Source: Epiperipatus broadwayi (Eukaryota; Onychophora; Udeonychophora; Euonychophora; Peripatidae). Taken from it: a DNA stretch of 64,000 nucleotides. Each line of letters begins with the position of its first letter. Position 1 is the first letter of the stretch. Shown piece after piece: positions 27,601 to 39,600 of this stretch. Position numbers and translations under genes: made by a program. The notes beneath the pieces were generated by a model that saw only the letters and a program-made list of their open reading frames with translations, was not told the DNA's origin and ran no database searches. The stretch covers positions 4,329,501-4,393,500 of the forward strand of contig JAQFVV010006246.1 of NCBI GenBank assembly GCA_028023455.1, in the 5' to 3' direction.

Positions 27601-30600
27601 TAAATATAGAAGACAGTGCATGAGAGTAGATGCCCAGTGCACACTTTGTCACAAGAGTATGTAAATACAGACACATTTATTCTTTAACTGTGTGTGATTT
27701 GACTACATCCGGATAGCAATCCCTAGACTTTTTAATAGTGCTCACATTAACATGCAATACTTATTTAAAACCTACAATAGGAGTGTATATGTGCAAAGTC
27801 GGGCAAGCACTTTTATTCTACATGCTCTATGGTGCACTAGATGTAACATTCATGTACAATAATAACCCCAGAAGATACCCAAACACTTTTTGGATCAAAG
27901 TTGGAGTATTAGAGAAAGGAAGAAAAAAATAACATCTAAAAAAAGTTTTTCAAGACACCTGGACATTAATGAATGAAAATCTGAGATCCTAGCCTAAAGT
28001 AGTGACAATTGACTCGTATTGTCACCATATATAGAAATTCTCAGTAATATGATGTAAAAGAGATTTGAATATACTTATATTAATTTTCTGGTTTTGAGAT
28101 TTCTGTTTTTGCTTATGTATTTTGATTTAAAATATAATTTATTGTTTCCATCTCTTCTTTTTTTTTAGTGTTCATTCATATTCTTTGTATATTTCTCAAG
28201 TACATATTTCTATAGCATTGTTATCATACTAAATGTATCAAATCCATGTATCTTATTATATGTAATAAACAAAAAGTTTAGACTTTGTGGCTAATTATTC
28301 CAAAGTATAAGATATAAAATGCACTAAAATGCATGAACACACAAAACTGAAGTCAAAGAAATCTTAGTACAAACTAAATAACCATCTTGTAAATAAACAA
28401 ATTGATTAAGAGCAATGCAAATTTATGCAAATGAGATAGTTACATAGTCCACAGCAGTGCACCTCAGCAGGTCATGATTGCCAACCTAAAAACCCGGTGA
28501 TTATTTGCAGAGAGCGATACAATCTTAAGAGGAAGACAAAAGAAGCCTACTTTGTTACTAAAGATAACTCTGTAAACAGAAAGGACTCTTGTTACACGAT
28601 CTCATTTGCATAAATTTGCATCACTCTCAATCAATTTACTTATTTACAAGATGGCTATGAATATGAAAACGCTGGTCCTTCAAAGCATTTAGCCATATGC
28701 TTAGATACAGATATTTAGGTTGTATCAATCTGTATTAAGATTTCTTTGTCTTCAGCTTTGTGAGTTTGTGCGTTTTAGCGCATTTTTTATCTTATTAAAA
28801 CAGGCAAAACTATCTTTATATGATCATGTGATATTTTATATCTTATTATATGTAATAGGCTCTCTAACCCTTGATTGCTTAATAAAATTATTTGAAAAGT
28901 TATAATAATAAAGTTCTTTGAAAAAAGTTAAATGATGATGACGATAATGATATTATTATTAAATATAAAAACCCCAATAATCATTGAAGAAAACAGTTAC
29001 TTTTTTGACTTTTAGTGCACAGTAAATAAAACATTATAAAATATTTTATTAACTTTTTACTCATATTTTTGTAATTATTTTTATCTAAAATGAAGATTTA
29101 AAAATTGTATTGCAATATGACAGTTTTTTTAAAAAAAAAAAAAGACCCCAATCAAGAGAAAATAAAATTTAATCCATTTTAATTATTTGAAAATTTATAA
29201 TAATAAAGTTCTTTGAAAAAGTTATAATAATAATAATGATAAACCATCAAACATCACATGATCACCATCTCTATACTAGCACATAATTTGTTGTAAACAA
29301 AGGCAAAACTCCCCATACAGTAGTGCCACCCTGTGCCAAACAGAGTAATCAATGGATGCCAGAAGGCTTGTGCATAAAATCCCTATCTAGTGCCTACTCA
29401 TCCAATATCCCCAGACTAGTTTCTGGCTTGTGGCCATCATCAGTGAGGAGCCTTGGATCTGAGAGCACTGCACCTAGATCTTAGGATCTAATGCAACCCT
29501 CCAGCAGCCACCTTTTAACTCTACTTTACTACAAAACTATGAAAATGAAATTGAAAACATTGTTAATATCTTCAATCTAAGCTCAATAGCTCTGAACTCA
29601 ATTCAGCACCCATACATTTTGGTGTCTTTGGCTCTTAAACAACCATAGCCACCACTATCCTATTAGGCAGGATTGGTGTTAAACCATCATCACATGATCA
29701 CCATCTCTATACTAGCATATAATTTGTTGTAAACAAAGGCAAAACTGTTTGGCACAGGGTGGCACTACTGTATGGGGAGTTTTGCCTTTGTTTACAACAA
29801 ATTATGTGCTAGTATAGAGATGGTGATCATGTGATGTTTGATGGTTTAACACCAATCCTGCCTAAAAGGATAGTGGTGGCTATGGTTGTTTAAGAGCCAA
29901 AGACACCAAAAGGTATGGGTGCTGAATTGAGTTCAGACCCACATGACTATGTAAGCTATTGAGCTTAGATTGAAGATATTAATGTTTTCAATTTCATTCT
30001 CATAGTTTTGTAGTAAAGTAGAGTTAAAAGGTGTCTGCTGGAGAGTTGCATTAGATCCTAAGATAGAGGTGCAGTGCTCTCAAATCCAAGGCTCCTCACT
30101 GATGATGGCCCCAAGCCAGAAACTAGTCTGGGGATATTGGATGAGTAGGCACTAGATAGGGATTTTATGCACAAGCCTTCTGGCATCCATTGATTACTCT
30201 GTTTGGCACAGGGTGGCACTACTGTATGGGGAGTTTTGCCTTTGTTAATAATAATAATGATGATGATGATAATGATATTATTATTAAATATAAAAACCCC
30301 AATAATCATTGAAGAAAACAGTTACTTTTTTGACTTTTAGTGCACAGTAAATAAAACATTATGAAATATTTTATTAACTTTTTACTCATATTTTTGTAAT
30401 TATTTTTATCTAAAATGAAGATTTAAAAATTGTATTGCAATATGACAGAGTTTTTTTTAAAAAAAATAAGACCTCCAATCAAGAGAAAATAAAATTTAAT
30501 CCATTTTAATTTTAAAAAAAGCAACACCTTTATTTCTATTTTATTTATTCATTAATACTTTTTATAAGTTTTTTAAATATAAAAAACATTTTAAAAATAC

Positions 30601-33600
30601 ACTGAAAACTTGCTGAGCTCATATGTTAAAAATTCTGTCCACCAACCCTAATCAAATCAAGTGACTTAGTGAATGAAATGAAATATTTCATTGTTATCAA
30701 TTTGCACAAAATTTTAAAGAAATCTAGAAGCCTATTAAATCTCAATTACACAATTTATCCCAAACAAACAAAAAAACAAGCAACTTGATATATTGGTTAA
30801 TATATATTTTATAAAAAGAATGTACCTGATGCAATGAATTAAAATGCAATAATAATACTGCTTTTTACATGAAGAATATAAAATGATAATCTTAATATAT
30901 TGCACACTTTTCAAAAATGTAATTAAATATAAACACACGTATAGAAAAACAAACATACAAATACATAGAACATATCTAACAAAAACAATATATGTCTTAC
31001 TAAAAATAACCCAGGAAAACTGACCTGAAAATCAAAAACTTACCAGATAATTGAATGAAGAACATGAATTTATTTATTATAAACTATGAAAAAAATAGTG
31101 AAGAGTATTAAACATCATAGTTTTAAATAAAGATAGTCTATAGTTGAAAAAGTGATGAATAAGTCACTTTTAGATTATTCAATTAATTACTTCAAATTAG
31201 AACTTCATAATGTAGTGTTTTTGTCAAATGCTCTCTATCTATATCTTTCTATCTATATATTTCTTTACCTCTATATTTTTATACCTCTCCCCTAGAATAT
31301 TACTGAAATTGATATCTAAAATGAGAAAAGTCAAATGAAAATTTTTTAAATTAAACTTTGACTAGTTTATATGTAGAATTATATTTTTTATTTGATATTA
31401 TAGGGACCTTTTTGTGATCAAGACGTTAATGAATGTGCAATTTACCAAGGGACAGATCTTGGTTGTCAAAATAGTGCAACGTGCCTTAATAAACCAGGAA
31501 CTTTCGAGTAAGTTGATAATGATTTAGATTGAGAGATTTTACTATTTTAATGTACTATTACCATTATATTTTAATAATTTTGAGAATTTGTATGAATCTT
31601 AGATTTATATATATCTATGTGTAAATGTTGTATAAATCACATTATTTTAGTGAGCCCTTAATCAAAATAGTAAACAATTAAATCCAGTTACATATGTCAT
31701 ATTATGGAGGTAAATATCCTGTGAATGCTGGTCACATTTAATGCAGTGATCTCTAATGTCAAGATTATAAATATAATGAACAAATTTTAGCAGCTCTAAT
31801 TTGAATCAGTGGAAATGCTTACACAGACACCCAAATTGCTGTAGTTCGATCAAATGTTCTATAAAGATCATAGAAAATTAATGAAAATGTTTTATTTTTA
31901 TTTGTTATCTTTACAACTTTTATTCTGTAGGGTGGTGCATTAAAGTTGATCAATCTTTAGAAGTTAATCTTTTTGATATTACATGTATTTTGATATTTAC
32001 ATTAACCTTATCTATAGAAACAATACATATTTTCAATAACTGTTAATAGAAGATTGATCATATCAAATCATATTCAAATATTATGATTTTGTATGATATA
32101 GTGTTGTCTTTGCATCAGAGTTAAATGATTAATAAGGCAATTATGTTCATGCTCAATTATTTGCTAATGTGATTTATTAATTTATTAATAGTAATACTGC
32201 TATTGTAATCTTTATATTTGGGTTTCAACAGTAGCAAGGATGGTATTGACACTACCTATTGCTGAAGTTTAGGAATAATATTGTTTTTATAGTATATTTT
32301 TGAAGATTTAATACAAAAAATATCTTTTCTAAAAATTCAGTAAAAATTACAGCTACTGTTATCTTCTGAGTGTAAAGTTAATTAGAAAATTACTTTTCTT
32401 TTTTTTTTTAATTTTAGAAGCATTAAGTAAAGATTGAATAAAATCATTGGAGCTAACTTTTTTCCAGAGACCAACTTATATGACCACTTTTTAGATAAAG
32501 GGCATTTTTATAATATGTTGGAGCTATCCTAATTAGAAGAACCAATATTAATTTAATAATCCAACAAGTTACAAATTTTGTAAATCCATATAGAGCTAAC
32601 AGTAAGTTGGCAACTACATATTTTAGTGGACCTCAGTTATAAGTTAACCTATGACTTTGTTTCCATTTGTTAAACTAAAAACTTTTGCTTATGTAATTCA
32701 CTTATAATAATGTATAATTTCAAAATTTTAAATTTCCAAATTCAATGATCAATGCCAACTACTCACCAGTTGATATTGTTTATATGGATTTAAAATACAG
32801 CATACACATTTTCTAACTAAATGCAACAATTCCTCTGTATAAATTTTTAATTTTATATTTACACCTTTAAAATATAACTTGTGATAATATTTCTTTACCC
32901 AGGTGTGGAAATTCATATACTGTTGTGCCTATTAGTTCTGTAGGGTAGAAGTCATGAGCTGGAGTAAGGATTAATTATATATTGAATAACAAGAAAGAGA
33001 AATGAGTTAGACTAATGACATATTTACATATACACAATTTTAGAAGTGTTGCAATGGCATACAAAATAATAGAAGGTCAAAGTGATCTGTAATAACAATC
33101 TAGTTTTGCATTTAATATTTCCAGGGGGAGTATCTGATTATCATGTCATGGTTTGAGGGGTTTTATATAACCCTTTTACACTGTTTTTCTGTAATGCCAA
33201 ATATTCATGTGATTGAAATGACTATATACAGACTAATTTGAGTGCCAAATATGCATATGGTCTGATCTTAGCCCAAAATTGCCATATATAGCCTGTTTTT
33301 TACTTTGTTTAACACACAATATCTTTTGTCATAAAACCTTTATTTTATTTGCTATACTCAAATAATGTCTTCTCATAAAGTGATCTGTAATAACAATCTA
33401 ATTTTGCATTCAATATTTCCAGGGGGAGTATCTGATTTCAAGTCCATTTTATATATCCCTTTTATACTGTTTTTCTCTAATGCCAAATATTCATGTGATT
33501 GAGACTAATTTGAGTGCCAAATATGCATACGGCTGGAATTATTGTATATGGTCTGATCTTAACCCAAAATTGACCATATATAGCCTGTTAAAAATTTATT

Positions 33601-36600
33601 CTAGTGTGCATTTCATTCTTTCATCATAAAACCTTTATTTTTATTTGCTATACTCAAATAATGTCTTCTCATGTGAATGCTCTTTCAGCCATTAACTATC
33701 CAAGTGAAGATATTCTTGATATAGCATAATCCTAATCAATAGCACATCTCCAATGATGCATGGTTTTCAGCTAAGAAAGTAAAGCTATAATATTATTTTG
33801 GGAAATAAGAGGAAATCTAGTAAACAATTATTGCAAAAATAATCTCAAAGCTGTATTTTGATCAGAGACTATAAAAATCTCATGTATGTGGCTTTTCTGC
33901 AAATTTAGAATCGAATTTAGGGCAGTTATTCAACCATTATCATCTCTTATAGCATCATATATGACTTAATTAATTTTAATCTTAATTTTTTCAATAATGC
34001 TAGTAATAACTTTTTTATTCTAGTAATATATTTATTTGGTCAGTCTATGTTGATCCAAATAACCTTGCTATGTAAGTCTTCAAATTTAGTATTACTCTTT
34101 TATCTAAATCTTCAAACCCATAAATAAGTTTAATAGCAGCATATATTTATTATAAACATTTCCATTTCATATAGTTTCAAATACCATACTAATGAAAGAT
34201 ATGATGGCAGTTGTATCATTTATAATGATGTTCTAAATAATTAAAATTGGTTATGATTCAAACATTTCTGCTGTTTATTTAGAAAATTAAAGCATCTGAT
34301 TATTAGATTTAAACTTCAAGAATTGGATAACATTTATTTGTATTTATGAATATAGTTTTAAAAAGACTAAATGTTTCCATAATTGGAGGAAGAATTCTAC
34401 AAATAAAATAATTTTTCGTTTTCAGTAAGAAAATTTATCAGATCAATCTGATACTTTTTCTACCAGTAATCAAAAATTTCACAAAAACAACATATTTTAT
34501 AATGCAAGAAATTTTTTAACCAATGTGTATGTCACATTTAAATTTGTGGAAGATACTAAAACTAATTTAGTTATATTTTATTTAATTGAAGTTTCTTCTT
34601 AGTAATTTATAATCTAATCCCCCAATTGTTCAGTGCTGATTATTAAAGCATATTGAATTGATTGGATTATCTGGTACATTTGTATTGGGCAAATGATTTT
34701 GAATGTTATTAGAACAAATATATATTTCAAGTCAATATACTATTCAAAAAGTTATAATTTATATACCTTTAATTTTAAATGATGAAATTTTGTGGGGGGA
34801 AAAGTTAAATGCAAAAGCGAAAATAAAAAGGACATTTTTTTCATTTTAAACTTGAATAGCTGGAATATTATGCTCAGAAAATTCTCCACTGTATTCATTC
34901 TCACTTTTTATTTGTCAGATTATACTATGCAGTGAAACTTCTTGATCAAAAATTGTAAATATAATATGTTGATTTAACTGCAGAACATATCTAAAAGAAC
35001 CATCCAAATTTTGTTTATCAAACTTGTTAATTTATTTATTAAAAATCTTTATGCATGACATTTTGAAAAGGCATGATGTTAATGTTTTCCAACATATGTT
35101 ATATCAATTATAAGTAGCAATCTGTATAATTATAATAATGCTTAAAAGGCATAGTGCTTCTATAATTTTATTAATTTTCAATAAAATTTAGTCAGAGTAA
35201 AAAGTATCTTGTAATTTATAATTTGAAATTGACTTACTATAAAAGTTTTTAAATAAAATTTTTGACTATGAAATTTATTATGCAATCTACAAAAAAAAAT
35301 CCAAGTCAGATGTCACATGACCTAATTTAATAAGCTTGTATTTATAAATGTTATATATAGAGCTCACAATATATGGTGTATCTGAACTTAGTTCAGTCCC
35401 ATATGGCTATTTAAGTTAGACAACTGGATTGGAAGACATATGAATGTCTGAAAATTTCAGATTTTCTACTTAATAGTTACACATTAGATAAAGTGCTGGG
35501 CTTGTCCTGGTATTTTTAATCTAATGCTTGAATATTCTAGCACCTCACTGACGATGCCAGTAGCAGAAATTGGTCTGGGGTTGGGGATATTCTGCAAAGC
35601 TTGTTAAGAGCTTATTTTGCAAGCTCTATATAACATTATGCAGTCTATAATCTTCTATTTCTAATAATGTTTTTGTAAATAATAAATAAATGTGACTAAA
35701 AATAATTTTTTCCTTTTTTTTATTTTTTGTTTTGTTTTAAACATTACTTAAAGATGTCAATGTGCACCTAATTGGTATGGTTTGCGATGTACTGAAAAGC
35801 ATGATGACTGTAGTGGTGCTAGATCTTATGAATTGTGTGGTCACGGCACATGTATCAATGAAGAGAGAGTACTTCCAGGACAAGTAAGAGAATAAAATAT
35901 TTTTAAATATGCACTTCACTATAAGAGCCTTAAAGTAAAAAACTTTTAATACAATTAAAGAAAATTGTTGTAGTGTAAATAATGCAATTGTATGCAGGAT
36001 ATATGTACACATACACACCCTTTTTCTTTATATATATATCATAAGTAAAATATTGCACTGATGTAGATTGAATATTCTTAGTTTGATAAGTACAGATTGC
36101 TTTCATGTGATTTACATTTATAAAACAATCTAGTTTTGAGCAAAATTGATATAAATGTATATATTGTGAAGATACATTTAACCGACTACACAAAAATCAC
36201 CATTCAAACATACATCATAAAGATTGAATCTGCCAACATAGTCAAAAACATATTATTGATTATATGTTAATAATTTTGTATAAAATTGTCAGTTAAAATT
36301 ATATTATTGATTGTTAATACTGATTTAGATGTATACCAACCCCTTAAATGCAAGCAAGTAAAAATCTCAAAAAACAAAAGAAAGAAATCATTAATGTTAA
36401 ATTGAATCCAGCACAAAATTATCAAAATGACATTAACAATGACAGCAAAAGTGTGAATTGAAACTCATGATCTAAAAATAAAAACATAAGACAAGATAAA
36501 ATACTTTCGTCGTTCTTTTTAAGAAAAAAGGAAAGCAATATAAATTACATTATCAAGAAAAAATACTTCATAAATTCTTAAAATCAATTTATTTGTCATA

Positions 36601-39600
36601 TTTTCTATCCTTAATACTGAAGTTCGTAATCCACTATGATTACAATTTGAGGAAATTGATTAAATGACCCACCTTAATCCCATAAAACTTATATTTTTAA
36701 TGCAAGTCATAAAGCTAGAAAAGAACGAATCATGCATGGCTAAGAAGTGATAAAACATCATGTTGAAGGAGCTGCTTGCCATACAACCAAGAGTTTCTGA
36801 TATGCTTATTTCAAATTAACATCATGATAACCATGATAGGAAAAAGACCTACAACACACTGTAATCAAGCAATGAAATGACCTCAGCACAGGAAAGATAG
36901 TTTATAAAAGTCTGAATCACCAACATGAAGATCCACATGGCAACTGAAGATTATCCGATAGACTACCATTTAGTTAATGCAATGGAACCTTCTTAAGAAC
37001 AAAGATACTCGCATGTTTCACAATGTGAATTACAAGATTTTGAACTATGGCTAGACTATACTGGATTAACATCCCAAATTATATTTTTATATTTTTTTTA
37101 ATTCTTATTTTGCTTGTTAAATTGGTTTCTTTCTTTTGAAATAGAAAATCAATCCATCCAACTGTCATTTATTTTAGAGGAAAGGAAAGCCATCAATTCT
37201 ATTTTTTTTTAATTTAATAATAAAATTTAAGGGTAGACAAAGTGAGACTTTACTCTTATTCAATATTAAGCACTCACTCTTTATCAGTTACAATATTTTT
37301 TATGTTCAATGTTTGTGTTCAGTTAACTTAATTATTAATTATTTGTTATTTGGAATGTATGATTAACCCTTGAATGATTGGTCTGTCATATCATAACTCT
37401 ATATAACACCAGAATAGGAAGGGGCTCAGATTCTATAAGCAACTCTCAACAGATCACAGAATATAGCCAGGAAAATTAGAAATTAATGACCAAATGATCT
37501 CATGGAATTTTACTCATCAAAGAGTTAATTGTTAAAATGTAGTTTGAAAATTGTCTTCGATGTAAATTCGAGTTTGTTAAATTGGAATGGAGAATGGCCA
37601 TCCTTTATAGGGATTAAAGGTATTGAGTTAATAAAAACGAAGAATGATCATGCCCCTACAATCATTAAATTTTAAATATATACACCACTTTGTTATAAAG
37701 AAATATGAATAGCAATCATCATCAAAATCGATTTGTTAAATTTTAAATCAAATTAGTTGTTTGTTATTTGATTTTTTCTATTTTCCAATTAATCACACTA
37801 TACACATATCCATTGCACCTATGCAGATTTTCTACTCCATGTCAAAGAAAGTTAACAGAATGGTTAAATTTAGGTTTGAATTTGGTGTAAAGTCTTAGTA
37901 TACTGAAATTTAGGAAAGGCCACCTTAATTTGAGGGTGTGGGCACATTTATAGCTTACTACCATGTGGTCTATGATATCAAATATCACTCATAGCACCTT
38001 GTTTTTTACGTTATACTAGGAAAATCTGTTCTGTTGCTATGGTAACAATTGGAAGCCAGTGATTTCAAAGATTGATGAGTTTAAGGCCCAGATGTCAAGA
38101 CAAAATATTAAATGATTTAAAATATTATATATTTAATATTAAATACCAAATTACATTAATTGTTCAAAAATAAAATACACAATTGGTGATTTTGTAATTA
38201 AATGGTTTATATATAACATTAGGTTATTAAATGAAATGATAATTTATTTTAATAGATTTTAAAGTTTTCATAATTTTAAATTGATAAAATTAATAAAATG
38301 CCTCATTATTAAGCAGTAATAATAAATTTAATTCAAATATTTTACTTTTGAATTGATTATATTTTGGAGATATAACTTGCACACACATAAATACCCATTT
38401 AAACACAATGTCAACATTTACAATTCTGGATAAATGTAGTACTGATTGTCTAGCTTTCTTATTATTTTAAACTGTTATCTTTCTTGCAATTAAGCTTGTA
38501 TGTATTTATTCTGTATATTTTCCTTCTAATATTAGTTTTGTGTGTGTTTTTGACCTAAAAAAAAATTATTTGCAAGGGAAATCTTGAAAAGCATATGATT
38601 TTAGTATGCTATAATTGGTAAAATTTTGTATGTGAAGATATCTTAGATGATTTTACCCAATCTATTATAATAATGTGAAAGGCTAAAACCTTTAACAGAT
38701 GCACCTTAAAAATGCTTATGTTACAACCAATCAGATGTAATAATGGCTGCACATGGAGCTCTCAATCCAAAAACACAAGCCAGAAACACAAGAAAAAGAT
38801 GGAACCACCTTCCTCTCTACTTAAATTTATATATAAATAAGCCAGACTTGAGCATTTTGAACTAAGAGTGTGAAGCTTAAAACACCACATTTAATTCACT
38901 AAATATTATATATAAATAAAGTAATTTTCTAATCTAATGAAATGATATTAACAAATGTAAATATATTCTGTTAAAGGTTTTAACCTTTCATGTTGTTATT
39001 ATTATATCATCTGCTTCTGTTTAATAAATTTACTATATTTACATTAGTTAATATCATTTCATTAGATTTGAAAATTACTTCGTAGTAAAGATTTCACATT
39101 TATTTATATATAATATTTAGTGCATTAAATGTGAAGGTGTTATAAGTTTCACGCTCTTAGTTCAGAATGCTTGAGTCTGGCTTATTTATATATAAATTTA
39201 AGTAGAGAGGAAGGTGGTTCCACCTTTTTCTCATATTTCTGGCTTGTGTTTTTGAATTGAGAGTTCCACGTGCAGTCATTATTACACCTGATTGGCTGTC
39301 ACATAAGCATTTTTAAGGCGCATCTGTTAAAGGTTTTAGCATTTCACATTATTATTATATCATCTGTTTGCACTTAATAAATTTAATATATTTACATTTG
39401 TTAATACCAATCTATTATAGTATAATATTGAAAGAGACATTGAGAATGATAATAGAGATAGTTAATTTGATAAGAAAAGAAACCAATAAATTTTTTTACA
39501 GTTAATGGTTTAGAAAACCAATAAAAAATTTTACATCTAAAATATAAGGTTACATCATATATATATATATATTAAAAATATCCATTATCAAGAAATTATC

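Larger units (their letters stand above)
24336..28030 (+). mobile_element. APE-type non-LTR retrotransposon (LINE), decayed
   Basis: The order is an ORF1-like region (24336-24862), apurinic endonuclease-like pieces (24900-25560), reverse transcriptase pieces (26150-26780) and a C-terminal zinc-knuckle-like end (27540-27700). All parts read on the plus strand in shifting frames. The edges are approximate: the 5' edge is where the first coding piece opens and the 3' edge just after a hairpin. There is no clear poly-A tail. The clade is not assigned. Confidence 0.75.
29240..30246. mobile_element. Head-to-head pair of ~454-bp hammerhead-bearing units (retrozyme/PLE-pLTR-like)
   Basis: The right half (29747-30246, plus) is one unit that starts GTTTGGCACAGGGTGGCACT and begins again with the same sequence at 30201, a period of 454 bp. 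The left half (29746 down to 29240, minus) is the same unit inverted, also running into the start of a second unit at 29341. The halves pair over about 400 bases around a 31-bp centre. No coding sequence was found. Each half has one complete hammerhead ribozyme. Non-coding units of a few hundred bases in partial tandem with a hammerhead are the known form of retrozymes and of PLE terminal repeats. The inverted pairing is unusual. Confidence 0.8.

Noticed and set aside
30058-30309. 83-codon minus-strand open frame in the ribozyme unit
   Set aside because: It crosses the hammerhead and the microsatellite, and its N-terminal run of isoleucines is just (ATT)n; not a gene.
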